From: DATJLY01 sp963729295
Lineage (GTDB): Bacteria; Pseudomonadota; Alphaproteobacteria; ATCC43930; CGMCC-115725
Length of the DNA stretch: 64,000 bases
Reading direction: 5' to 3'
Assembly: GCA_963729295.1 (NCBI GenBank)
Contig: CAVSNJ010000028.1
Coordinates: 124,001-188,000 of the forward strand
Shown: positions 1-8,062 of the stretch, piece after piece
How the letters are laid out: each line of letters begins with the position of its first letter
How positions within the stretch are numbered: position 1 is the first letter of the stretch
Notes under the pieces: generated by a model
Database searches by the model: none
What the model was told of the DNA's origin: nothing
The model's input: the letters and a program-made list of their open reading frames with translations, nothing else
Position numbers and translations under genes: made by a program

Positions 1-58
1 GATAATCGGTGCCGCCGCCAAAGAACGAAATGCGGAATGGAGTTGCGGTCAGAATCAT
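1..58 (-). CDS. GHMP-family sugar kinase, N-terminal fragment (HddA-like)
   Basis: Only the first 19 codons lie inside the window; the gene continues past the left edge. They read MILTATPFRISFFGGGTDY, which matches the start of GHMP kinases of the D-glycero-D-manno-heptose 7-phosphate kinase (HddA) type, where a RISFFGGGTD block opens the N-terminal fold. The ATG at 58-56 lies 33 bp after the stop of the neighbouring membrane protein on the same strand, so the two are probably co-transcribed. The fused guanylyltransferase/heptose phosphatase at 10387-11586 would act later in the same GDP-heptose route, which supports the heptose assignment. The fragment is short, so another GHMP kinase (for example fucokinase-like) is possible. 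Confidence 0.72.
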   Translation of the reverse strand, partial: MILTATPFRISFFGGGTDY

Positions 59-91
59 GCCGGCGCCCTATCCTCCGGCGCAATCTTCCTG

Positions 92-1078
92 TCAAGCGCT
101 GCGCCGGAGCACGGTGCGCGGGTCGAAGCCCGTGACGAGACCTGCAATGGCGGCAAGGACGAGGACCGACATGAGTTGCAGCGCATGCGCGATGATGGCG
201 AAGGCGAGCGCGGGCTCCAGGGCCACGCCGAAGGCCTGAAGCGCGAACACGACCGCCGCGTGGAAGACGCCAAACCCGCCCGGCACGAGCGGCACGATGA
301 AGCTCAACCCCACCGCGCCGACAGCGAAGCCCGCGGCCGCCGCCGATACCCCCGCGATCACGGCCCGGATGCCGAGCCAGTAGGCCAGCACAGTCGTGCC
401 CCAGAGCGCCGCGGTGACGAGCACGATGAAGCTCGTGAACCGAACCGTCCGAAACGTCGCAAGGCCGGAGAGCAGGTCTTGCGCCAGCGCATGCCAGCGC
501 GCGCCGCGCTCGAAGCGCGCAAGGCGTCCGGCAAGCCACGCAAGAAACGGCGCACGCAGCCGCACCGTGAGCGCAAGCGCCGCGAGGCCGAGAGCGAGGC
601 CCGCGATCAGCGCGAGCGCCAGCCCATGGGCCCAAGAGGCTGCCGCGGGCAGAAAAACGAGCGCCCCCAGGAATACGCCGGCGACCGCGGCCGTATCGCA
701 CACCCGGTCGACGAGAATGACCGACAGTGCCTGCGGCACGTTGACACCGAGTCGCTGCCGCAACAGCAGTGCCATAACCACGTCGCCGCCGCGCATCGGC
801 ACGATGCTGTTCACGGCCATGCCGATGACGTGCGCGACCCAAATCGAACGGTAGTCGCCGGGGACGGCGCGCGAGACCGCGCGCAGCAGCAGCATCATGC
901 GCAGCGGCCGCAGGAACAGCATCGCCGACCAGGCGGCCATCATTGCGATGACATAGACGGGCTGCGCTGTGGCGAGTTCCTGAGCGAGGCGAGACCAAGC
1001 GATCGCCCGGACCGCGAAATAGAAGAGCGCCGCGAAAGCGACGAGGAGCGGTAGCCGCAAAATCCAGGAAAGGCGCAT
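92..1078 (-). CDS. Flippase-like integral membrane protein (lysylphosphatidylglycerol synthase TM / UPF0104 family)
   Basis: A 328-residue, very hydrophobic protein with about eight predicted membrane segments and no soluble catalytic domain. It fits the stand-alone LPG-synthase transmembrane family, whose members in polysaccharide loci are thought to move lipid-linked sugars or lipids across the inner membrane. A PMRGGD motif near residue 95, after the second or third helix, and a glycine-rich VPLVPGGFGVFH segment near residue 265 are typical of the family. It sits between a GT2 glycosyltransferase (32 bp upstream) and a GHMP sugar kinase (33 bp downstream), all leftward, so it is probably part of one operon. 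The substrate cannot be read from the sequence. Confidence 0.8.
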   Translation of the reverse strand: MRLSWILRLPLLVAFAALFYFAVRAIAWSRLAQELATAQPVYVIAMMAAWSAMLFLRPLRMMLLLRAVSRAVPGDYRSIWVAHVIGMAVNSIVPMRGGDVVMALLLRQRLGVNVPQALSVILVDRVCDTAAVAGVFLGALVFLPAAASWAHGLALALIAGLALGLAALALTVRLRAPFLAWLAGRLARFERGARWHALAQDLLSGLATFRTVRFTSFIVLVTAALWGTTVLAYWLGIRAVIAGVSAAAAGFAVGAVGLSFIVPLVPGGFGVFHAAVVFALQAFGVALEPALAFAIIAHALQLMSVLVLAAIAGLVTGFDPRTVLRRSA

Positions 1079-1109
1079 CAGCGTTCGCCGCCTTGCGCGG
1101 CTACGGACG

Positions 1110-1820
1110 TCAAAGGCGCAAGCCCAAGAATTTTCTGAGATAAAGCCGCGCGATCATCAAGAGAACCATCGCGCCGTTATAGACGATCGACCGCTTGGTC
1201 ACGCCGCCAATGCGCTTCGGCTCTTCGCCCGGAATTTCGACCGCCTTGAGGTCTTTCAAGGCGCAGATGCCGGTGACGAGCGGCTCCAGAACCGGACCCT
1301 TCAGATAATGCGCGAAATCGGCGTCGAGCAGGATCTGCCGACGATAGCCGCGATACATGGTAAGCGCGTCGGTGATCGGGAATTTCGCCAAGGGCCGCAT
1401 CAACAGCGTGAAGAGCCAGTTGCCGAAGGCCGAGACAAAATGATCGTCGTACGAGCGTGCCTGATCGAGATAGCGCGACACCACGACGAGGTCGTAGCCC
1501 TGAGCGAGCTTCGCCACGATGCCGGGCAGGAGATCGGCCGGACAATTGCCGTCGGGGCTGAATTCAATCACGCAGTCGCACCGGAGCGCGCGCGCGATGT
1601 CGTAGACGGCGAATTGGAGGCCAGGGCGAATCTGGCTCACCACCGTCAACCCCTCTGCCATCGCATGTGCGACGGTGCCGTCGGTCGAGCCGCCATCAAC
1701 GATCACGATCTCGTCAACGAGATCGCGGTCGATCGCGGGAAGCGTGGCCTTCAGGCCTTGCAGCTCGTTCAAGGTCGGCATCAGGAGCGCGATCTTGGGG
1801 GCTCCCTCGACCCTCGGCAT
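1110..1820 (-). CDS. GT2-family glycosyltransferase, polyprenyl-phosphate sugar synthase-like
   Basis: A 236-residue family 2 glycosyltransferase with a GT-A fold. The N-terminal nucleotide-sugar half shows LLMPTLNEL (residues 12-20), a VDGGSTDG block (41-48) and SPDGN (88-92) at the metal-site position of dolichol-phosphate-mannose synthase-like enzymes. A hydrophobic C-terminal stretch (about 216-236) could anchor it in the inner membrane. It probably moves a sugar from a nucleotide donor to a polyprenyl phosphate. The ATG at 1820 is chosen because the similarity starts at once; the frame stays open upstream to beyond 4100 but there runs antisense to the radical SAM gene. Its promoter should lie in the 228-bp divergent region at 1821-2048. 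Confidence 0.82.
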   Translation of the reverse strand: MPRVEGAPKIALLMPTLNELQGLKATLPAIDRDLVDEIVIVDGGSTDGTVAHAMAEGLTVVSQIRPGLQFAVYDIARALRCDCVIEFSPDGNCPADLLPGIVAKLAQGYDLVVVSRYLDQARSYDDHFVSAFGNWLFTLLMRPLAKFPITDALTMYRGYRRQILLDADFAHYLKGPVLEPLVTGICALKDLKAVEIPGEEPKRIGGVTKRSIVYNGAMVLLMIARLYLRKFLGLRL

Positions 1821-1968
1821 GCGATTGCGCAGGGCGTCCTGATCCTGTTGTTCGGCCCAATCCACAACGATAGCACGCGCTTGCAACGGCAACGCAAAAT
1901 CCCCCACTGAAAGGGCCTTACTGGCATGTTCCAAGAGGCTAAACAAGGGAAAACCGGCGAGGTCCGGC

Positions 1969-1997
1969 TTGCCAAAACGAGGCTGGGACAATAGAAA
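1969..1997 (+). promoter_or_regulatory. Putative sigma-70 promoter for the radical SAM unit
   Basis: TTGCCA (1969-1974) and TAGAAA (1992-1997) are separated by 17 bp and sit about 50 bp before the start of the rightward B12-radical SAM gene. The -35 box matches 5 of 6 and the -10 box 4 of 6 positions of the sigma-70 consensus. It could drive the whole chain of rightward genes to 11586, since no other long rightward gap occurs before that point. Position and match are the only evidence. Confidence 0.4.
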
Positions 1998-2048
1998 CGG
2001 CCGGGTACATGGCATTGCGGGGACCTGCGGGCGGTGGCCGGCCGAGAG

Positions 2049-4055
2049 ATGAGCAAAATCGATGTTGCGCTGCGCGGCAGACAAGCGCCGTTCGAGATCG
2101 GTCTTGTCCAGATCAACAACAGTTTCTCGGGGCAGAATTACCTGCCCTATTCGGTGGCGCTGCTCGAGGCCTATGCGCGCAGCAAGGCGTCCGACCCGGC
2201 GCGCTACCGCTTCCTTCTGCCGATCTACAAGCGCATCGGGATTGGCGGCGCGGTCGAGCAACTTTTGGGCTGCGACATCGTCGGGTTCAGCACCTACGTC
2301 TGGAACGGACAGATCTCGCTCGCGATCGCCCGGCGCCTGAAAAGGCTTCAGCCGAACATTCTCGTCGTCTTCGGCGGGCCGCACGTGCCGGATCAGCCGG
2401 AGGCGTTCCTGCGCGCGAACCCGTTCATCGATGTCGCCGTCCATAACGAAGGCGAACAGACTTTCCTGAGCCTTCTCGAACGGTTTCCTGAGCGCCAGTG
2501 GGTCGACATTCCGGGCGTGAGTTTTGTCAGCGCGGACGGCAGCTTCACCCGCAACACCGGCGCGCCGCGCTTCCGCGATCTCGACGAGGTGCCGTCGCCC
2601 TTCCTCGACGGCGCGCTCGATCCGATCATGCGCGCCAATCCCGACGAGACCTGGATCGGATTGTGGGAGACGAATTGCGGGTGCCCCTTTCAATGCACGT
2701 TCTGCGACTGGGGCTCGGCGACCGCGGCGAAGGTGACGAAGTTCGGCATAGAGCGGCTCTTCGCCGAGCTCGACTGGTTCGCACGCCACAAGATCGAATA
2801 CATCTTCTGCTGCGACGCGAATTTCGGCATCCAGAAACGCGACGTCGAAATCGCGGAATACGCGGCAAAGCGCAAGGCGGAATTGGGCTATCCGAAAGCA
2901 CTCTCGGTGCAGAACACCAAGAACGCGACCGAGCGCGCCTACCTCACGCAGAAAATCTTGTCGGATGCCGGCCTCAACAAGGGCGTGGCGCTCGCCATGC
3001 AAAGCGTCGATGTGACCGCGCTCGCCTCGATCAAGCGCGACAACATCTCGCTCGAGACCTATATGGAATTGCAGCGCCGCTTCACGCGCGACGGCGTCGA
3101 GACCTATAGCGACCTGATCCTGGGTCTGCCCGGCGAGACCTACAATTCCTTCGCCGACGGCGTGCAGCTTTTGATCGAGACCGGACAGCACAATCGCATC
3201 CAGTTCAACAATCTCTCGATCCTGCCGAACGCCGAGATGGGCGATCCCGCTTATCAGAAGAAGTTCGGCATGGTCACGGTCGAATCGAAGATCATCAACA
3301 TCCACGGCGAGCGGGTGGAGCTCGAGGACGACGTGCCCGAGCTCCAGGACCTCGTCGTCGCGACGCACTCGATGCCCGCCGCGGACTGGCGCCGCACGCG
3401 CGCCTTCTGCTGGATCACTGCGCTTTTGCATTTCGACAAGCTCTTCCAGATCCCGCTCATCGTTGCGCACGAGCTTTCTGGCACACCTTATCGCGAGATG
3501 TTGGAGGCGTTTCTCGACGTCGACGGGAAGGACTATCCGCTCCTCGGCCAGATCCGCGACTTCTTCCTCGCCGAGGCGCGCGCGATCCAAGATGGCGCGC
3601 CGGAATATGTCTTCTCGGACGCATATCTCGGCATTTATTGGCCGGCGGACGAATACATGTTCATCAAGCTGACCGACGAGCGGCAGTTCGAGGAGTTCTA
3701 TCGCCAGGCCGGACAGCTTTTGAAGAGCATCGTCAATCAGCGTTGCGGCGCGGCGCTCGACCGCATGCTCGACGATGCGCTGCGCCTCAATCGCGCTCTC
3801 GTCAAGCAGCCCTTCGTCCGCGATGACGCCGTGGTCGAGACGAGCTCCGATCTCATGAGCTTCTACACCCTCATCCGGCAGGGCGAGAAGCCGGCGCTGC
3901 GCACCGAAAAGACACGCGTGCTGATCGACCGCATGAGCCAGAGCTGGGACGATTTCGAGACCTGGTGCCGCGAGGTGGTGTGGTGGGGCAACAAGAAGGG
4001 CGCCTATCTCTACCATAATCGCACCGTCGAGGCGCAGCTCGCGGGTCACTTCTAG
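2049..4055 (+). CDS. B12-binding domain radical SAM protein
   Basis: A 668-residue protein with an N-terminal cobalamin-binding-like Rossmann domain (about residues 20-150, with GCDIVGFSTYVW and FGGPHVPDQPEAF segments) and a radical SAM core carrying CPFQCTFC (Cys212, Cys216, Cys219) for the [4Fe-4S] cluster. A long C-terminal region (about 440-668) has no fold I recognise. Such enzymes do radical chemistry on unreactive carbons, often C-methylation. Next to a polysaccharide pathway it may modify a sugar or lipid carrier, but the substrate is unknown. The B12 domain lacks an obvious DxHxxG motif, so cobalamin may bind base-off without a His ligand. The start is uncertain: GTG at 2034 is in frame five codons upstream of the chosen ATG. 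The aldo/keto reductase starts 19 bp downstream. Confidence 0.82.
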   Translation: MSKIDVALRGRQAPFEIGLVQINNSFSGQNYLPYSVALLEAYARSKASDPARYRFLLPIYKRIGIGGAVEQLLGCDIVGFSTYVWNGQISLAIARRLKRLQPNILVVFGGPHVPDQPEAFLRANPFIDVAVHNEGEQTFLSLLERFPERQWVDIPGVSFVSADGSFTRNTGAPRFRDLDEVPSPFLDGALDPIMRANPDETWIGLWETNCGCPFQCTFCDWGSATAAKVTKFGIERLFAELDWFARHKIEYIFCCDANFGIQKRDVEIAEYAAKRKAELGYPKALSVQNTKNATERAYLTQKILSDAGLNKGVALAMQSVDVTALASIKRDNISLETYMELQRRFTRDGVETYSDLILGLPGETYNSFADGVQLLIETGQHNRIQFNNLSILPNAEMGDPAYQKKFGMVTVESKIINIHGERVELEDDVPELQDLVVATHSMPAADWRRTRAFCWITALLHFDKLFQIPLIVAHELSGTPYREMLEAFLDVDGKDYPLLGQIRDFFLAEARAIQDGAPEYVFSDAYLGIYWPADEYMFIKLTDERQFEEFYRQAGQLLKSIVNQRCGAALDRMLDDALRLNRALVKQPFVRDDAVVETSSDLMSFYTLIRQGEKPALRTEKTRVLIDRMSQSWDDFETWCREVVWWGNKKGAYLYHNRTVEAQLAGHF

Positions 4056-4074
4056 CCGCGCCTCCCGGATCGAC

Positions 4075-5034
4075 ATGAAATATCGCGCGCTTGGCAGGAC
4101 TGGGCTCACCGTCTCCGAGATCGGCTTTGGCGCCTGGGGTATCGGCGGACGGACGGCGGGCGAAACCTCCTATGGCGAGACCGAAGATCGGCGTTCGCAC
4201 GCCGCATTGGAGCGCGCGCTCGCGCTCGGAATCACATTCTTCGACACCGCGAACGTCTATGGCGACGGACGCAGCGAAAAGCTGATCGGCGAGGTTTTTG
4301 CCGGCGCCCGCGCCGAGGTGGTGATCGCCACCAAGTGCGGCCTCGAGAAATTCGGCGCACCCGCCCAATTCGCGCCCGAGCGCCTGCGCCGTTCGCTCGA
4401 AGGAAGCCTCGCGCGGCTCAAAACCGATTTTGTCGATCTGTTGCAGCTACACGATCCGCCGGCCGATCTCTTTCGCAAGTCGCCCGAAGTCTTCGCGGCG
4501 CTCGAGGATTTTCGCCGGCAAGGAATGGTGCGCTGCTTCGGCGTATCCGCGAAGTCGCCGGCGGATGCGCTGAAACTGCTGGAACAGCACGCGCTCCCGG
4601 CCATCCAGATCAACCTCAACATGCTCGACGTGCGCGCGGCCGAAAGCGGCCTCCTTGATTTCGCACGCGAGACGGACATCGGGATCATCGCGCGCACGCC
4701 GCTCTCGTTCGGCTTCCTTGCGGGCGCGCCGGAAACGCACGACTTCCCGCCCGGCGATCACCGGCGCAGTTGGCCGCCCGCCCAGCTCGAGCGCTGGCGC
4801 GCCGGTGCGCGCGCGGCCGCCGCGATCGCCGCCGTATCCGGCGAGAAATTGAGCCAGACGGCGCTCCGGTTCTGCCTCTCTTTTCCTGCCGTTTCGACCG
4901 TCATTCCCGGCATTCTCGGCGCCGAGGAGGCGGACGAGAATGCGCGGGCAAGCGATCTCGGTCCCCTTGCCGATTCGGTGCGCGAGCGAATCCTCGCACT
5001 CAACCGCCAGCAATCCTTCTTCGCTGGCGGCTGA
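4075..5034 (+). CDS. Aldo/keto reductase
   Basis: A 319-residue NAD(P)H-dependent reductase of the aldo/keto reductase superfamily with a TIM barrel. The catalytic tetrad is complete: Asp57 and Tyr62 in FFDTANVYGDG, Lys87 in IATKCG and His126 in LQLHDPP. It starts 19 bp after the radical SAM gene and precedes the epimerase-E1 fusion by 46 bp, so it belongs to the same rightward unit. In this setting it is a plausible 4-keto- or 3-keto-sugar reductase, or it may act on the radical SAM product. Nothing in the sequence fixes the substrate. Confidence 0.88.
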   Translation: MKYRALGRTGLTVSEIGFGAWGIGGRTAGETSYGETEDRRSHAALERALALGITFFDTANVYGDGRSEKLIGEVFAGARAEVVIATKCGLEKFGAPAQFAPERLRRSLEGSLARLKTDFVDLLQLHDPPADLFRKSPEVFAALEDFRRQGMVRCFGVSAKSPADALKLLEQHALPAIQINLNMLDVRAAESGLLDFARETDIGIIARTPLSFGFLAGAPETHDFPPGDHRRSWPPAQLERWRAGARAAAAIAAVSGEKLSQTALRFCLSFPAVSTVIPGILGAEEADENARASDLGPLADSVRERILALNRQQSFFAGG

Positions 5035-5080
5035 CGGCACGGCGTGTTAGACCCTCGAATTGCGGGCCAAGGGACCGAAA

Positions 5081-6991
5081 ATGCAGAAGGTTTTGGTTTG
5101 CGGCGCGACCGGCTTCATCGGCCGGAACCTGGTTGATCGGCTGGCCCGACGCGCCGATCTCGAAATTCATGGGACGTGGTTCTCGCAGCGCCCCTTCGAA
5201 GCGCCAGACGTGCGCTGGCACGAAGCCGATCTGCGCCGTGTCGAGCATGTCGCGCGGGTCGTCCCCGGGTTCGACATCATCGTTCAGGCAGCGGCCACCA
5301 CTTCAGGCGCGCGCGACATCGTCGAGCGACCCTACATCCACACGACCGACAACGCGGTGATGAACTCGCTGCTGCTGCGCGCGGCTTACGACGCGAAGGT
5401 CAGGCATTTCCTCTTCTTCAGTTGCTCGGTCATGTATCCCTCGCGTCCGACTCCGCAGAAGGAAGAGGACTGGGACGGCGGCCAGCCGATCGAGCCGCGC
5501 TACCACGCGAGCGCATGGACCAAGATCTACGTCGAGAAGATGTGCGAGTTCTATGCCGGGCTCGGAGCGACGCGGCACACCGTCATTCGCCATTCCAATA
5601 TCTATGGCCCGCACGACAAATTCGATCTCGAGCGCAGCCACGTTTTCGGCGCGACCGTGACGAAGGTGATGACCGCGCAAGCGCGTGCGATCAAGGTTTG
5701 GGGCAATGGCGACGAAGCGCGAGATCTCCTCTATGTCGACGACCTCGTTGATTTCGTCGAACGCGCGATCGAGCGGCAAGGCACGCCCTACGCGCTCTAC
5801 AATGTCGGATGCGGCCGCGCGGTCAGCGTCAACGAGCTGGCTCGGACGATCATCGCCACCTCGGGCCGCACTCTCGACATCGAGCACGATCTGACAAAGC
5901 CCACAATCCCGATCTCGCTTGTGCTCGATTGCGGCAAGGCCGCACGCGAGCTCGGATGGAGGCCCAAGACCGCGCTCAAGGACGGCATCGCGAAGACGCT
6001 CGACTGGTGGCGCGCCAACCAGGAACGCGCGAGTGCGCCTGTTGCCGGGGCACCATCCGCCGACACGCTCTATCGCGCGCTCTATCGCATCAGGCGGGTC
6101 GAGGAAAAAATCATCGAGCTCTATCCGAGCGACAAGATCAAAAGTCCGGTGCATCTCTCGATCGGGCAGGAGGCGGTTTCGGTCGGCGTTTGCGCCGCCT
6201 TGGCGCCGGGCGATATCGCCTTCGGGACATATCGCGGCCACGCGCTCTATCTCGCCAAGGGTGGCGACATGAGGCGCATGCTCGCCGAGCTTTACGGCAA
6301 GGCGGATGGCGCGGCGCGCGGCAAGGCGGGATCGATGCATCTGATCGATGTCGACGCGGGAATGATGGGCACGTCCGCTATCGTCGCCACCACGATCCCG
6401 CAGGCGGTGGGCTACGCCTTCGCGCTCAAATCGAGGAAGAGCCGCGCCGTCGTTGCCGTGTTCTTCGGCGACGGGGCGATGGACGAAGGCGTCTCGTTCG
6501 AGAGCATGAATTTCGCGGCGCTGCGGCAGCTACCGATCCTGTTCGTGTGCGAGAACAACTCCTACGCAATCTATTCGCATATCAGCGAGCGCATGCCGGA
6601 GCCGAACCCGTGCGAGCGGGCGGCCGTATTCCGCATCCCGGCCGAGCGGATCGAAGATGGCGAAGTCGGGCACATCCATGATGCGAGCGCCAAGGCCATT
6701 GCCGCCATTCGCGACGGCGGCGGACCACGCTTTCTCGAATGTGTGACCTATCGCTGGCGCGATCACGTCGGGCCAGACGAGGACCGGCGCTGGAAATACC
6801 GTCCCGACGCCGAGCTCGATGCCTGGATCGCGCGTGACGAGATGGCGCGGATCGGCGCGTTATTGCCCATCGCGATGAAACGGCAGATCGAGCGCAGCGT
6901 CGAGGCAGAAATTGCGGACGCGATTTCCTTTGCCGAAGCGAGCGCGTTCCCTGCCGATGAGGAGCTTTACGCCGATGTCTTCCGGCACTAG
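5081..6991 (+). CDS. Fusion: GDP-fucose-synthase-like epimerase/reductase + TPP-dependent E1 alpha subunit
   Basis: A 636-residue two-domain protein. Residues 1-315 are an extended SDR with an NAD(P) motif GATGFIG (8-14) and an NIYGPHDKF segment shared with GDP-L-fucose synthase (Fcl). Aligning KIYVEKMCEFY with Fcl puts Lys148 at the catalytic lysine but Ser144 where the YxxxK tyrosine should be, so its chemistry may be altered. Residues 327-636 are a 2-oxoacid dehydrogenase E1 alpha subunit with the TPP motif GDG (463-465) and NN (492-493). E1 beta overlaps its end by 17 bp, and no E2 or E3 gene is nearby, which suggests non-oxidative acyl transfer rather than acyl-CoA formation. ATG 5081 is preferred over TTG 5060 because of the AAGGGA ribosome site just upstream. 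Confidence 0.85.
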   Translation: MQKVLVCGATGFIGRNLVDRLARRADLEIHGTWFSQRPFEAPDVRWHEADLRRVEHVARVVPGFDIIVQAAATTSGARDIVERPYIHTTDNAVMNSLLLRAAYDAKVRHFLFFSCSVMYPSRPTPQKEEDWDGGQPIEPRYHASAWTKIYVEKMCEFYAGLGATRHTVIRHSNIYGPHDKFDLERSHVFGATVTKVMTAQARAIKVWGNGDEARDLLYVDDLVDFVERAIERQGTPYALYNVGCGRAVSVNELARTIIATSGRTLDIEHDLTKPTIPISLVLDCGKAARELGWRPKTALKDGIAKTLDWWRANQERASAPVAGAPSADTLYRALYRIRRVEEKIIELYPSDKIKSPVHLSIGQEAVSVGVCAALAPGDIAFGTYRGHALYLAKGGDMRRMLAELYGKADGAARGKAGSMHLIDVDAGMMGTSAIVATTIPQAVGYAFALKSRKSRAVVAVFFGDGAMDEGVSFESMNFAALRQLPILFVCENNSYAIYSHISERMPEPNPCERAAVFRIPAERIEDGEVGHIHDASAKAIAAIRDGGGPRFLECVTYRWRDHVGPDEDRRWKYRPDAELDAWIARDEMARIGALLPIAMKRQIERSVEAEIADAISFAEASAFPADEELYADVFRH

Positions 6992-8036
6992 CCCGGCGCG
7001 CAGCATCTCTTATGCCGCGGCTCTCTACGAGGCGACGCGGCAGGAGATGGAGCGCGATCCGTCGGTCTTCGTCTTCGGCCTCGGCGTCGACGATCCCAAA
7101 GGCATGTACGGCACCACTCTCGATCTGCATAAAGAGTTCGGCGCCGATCGGAATTTCGATACGCCCTTGTCCGAGGAAGCGATGACGGGTGTCGCGGTGG
7201 GTGCCGCGCTCGCCGGCATGCGGCCCATTCACGTGCATCAGCGCATGGATTTCCTGCTGCTGTGCATGAATCAGATCGTCAACATAGCGGCCAAAAGCTC
7301 CTACATGTTCGCGGGCGCGGTTTGCGTGCCGATCGTGGTGCGGGCGATCATCGGCCGGAGTTGGGGCCAGGGCGCACAGCACAGCCAGGCGCTGCACTCC
7401 TTCTTCATGCATGTCCCCGGCCTCAAGGTCGTGGCGCCGACGACGCCGCACGACGCCAAGGGATGCCTTGCCGCCGCCATTCGCGACGACAACCCGGTGA
7501 TCTTCATGGAGCACCGGATGCTCTATCATAATGCAGGCATCGTGCCGGAAGAGCCGTTCGTCGTGCCGTTCGGACACGCGCGCATCCTGACCGAGGGCGA
7601 CGACCTGACCATCGTCGCGGTGAGCCACATGGTGGTCGAAGCTCTACGGGCAAAGCATCTTCTCGAGGAGGTCGGCATCGCCGCCGAGGTGATCGACCCG
7701 GTTTCTCTTGCACCGCTCGACATGGATACCATCGCGCAATCGGTCGCGCGGACGCGCCGCGTGCTCGTCGTCGACAACGGCTGGACCATGTGCGGCGCCA
7801 GCGGCGAGATCATCGCGCAGCTCGTCGAGCGCCTTGGCGGGCGGCAGGATTTCCGCGCGGCGCGAATGGGCTATGCGCCGACCCCCTGCCCCACCACGAA
7901 GCCGCTCGAGAATCTGTTCTATCCAACCGCAACGAGCATTGCCGAGCGCGCCCATGCGCTCGTGAAGGGCCGCGAGGACTGGCGGCCGGTCGCTGCGGAA
8001 GCGAAGGAAATCGCCGAATTCAAGGGACCCTTCTGA
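6975..8036 (+). CDS. TPP-dependent E1 component, beta subunit
   Basis: A 353-residue transketolase-type beta subunit that would pair with the E1 alpha half of the preceding fusion to form the thiamine pyrophosphate site. It shows DTPLSEEAMTGVAVGAA, EHRMLYH and VVDNGWTMCGASGEI, all characteristic of pyruvate/branched-chain E1 beta. The ATG at 6975 overlaps the alpha gene by 17 bp and follows a GAGGAG ribosome site, so translation is coupled and 1:1 assembly is likely. Without E2 and E3 partners the pair probably forms a carbon-carbon bond. From memory, the AviB1/AviB2 pair of avilamycin biosynthesis is a precedent for E1-like subunits adding a two-carbon branch to a sugar. Here this remains inference. 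Confidence 0.85.
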   Translation: MSSGTSPARSISYAAALYEATRQEMERDPSVFVFGLGVDDPKGMYGTTLDLHKEFGADRNFDTPLSEEAMTGVAVGAALAGMRPIHVHQRMDFLLLCMNQIVNIAAKSSYMFAGAVCVPIVVRAIIGRSWGQGAQHSQALHSFFMHVPGLKVVAPTTPHDAKGCLAAAIRDDNPVIFMEHRMLYHNAGIVPEEPFVVPFGHARILTEGDDLTIVAVSHMVVEALRAKHLLEEVGIAAEVIDPVSLAPLDMDTIAQSVARTRRVLVVDNGWTMCGASGEIIAQLVERLGGRQDFRAARMGYAPTPCPTTKPLENLFYPTATSIAERAHALVKGREDWRPVAAEAKEIAEFKGPF

Positions 8037-8062
8037 ATGCGCGGTCCGAGATGGGTGCGCCT

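Noticed and set aside
1821..4109. Leftward open frame extending the GT2 glycosyltransferase to 999 residues
   Set aside because: Beyond 1820 it runs antisense through the well-supported radical SAM gene; its protein is repetitive in Glu/Val/Arg patterns typical of reverse-complement GC-rich coding DNA.
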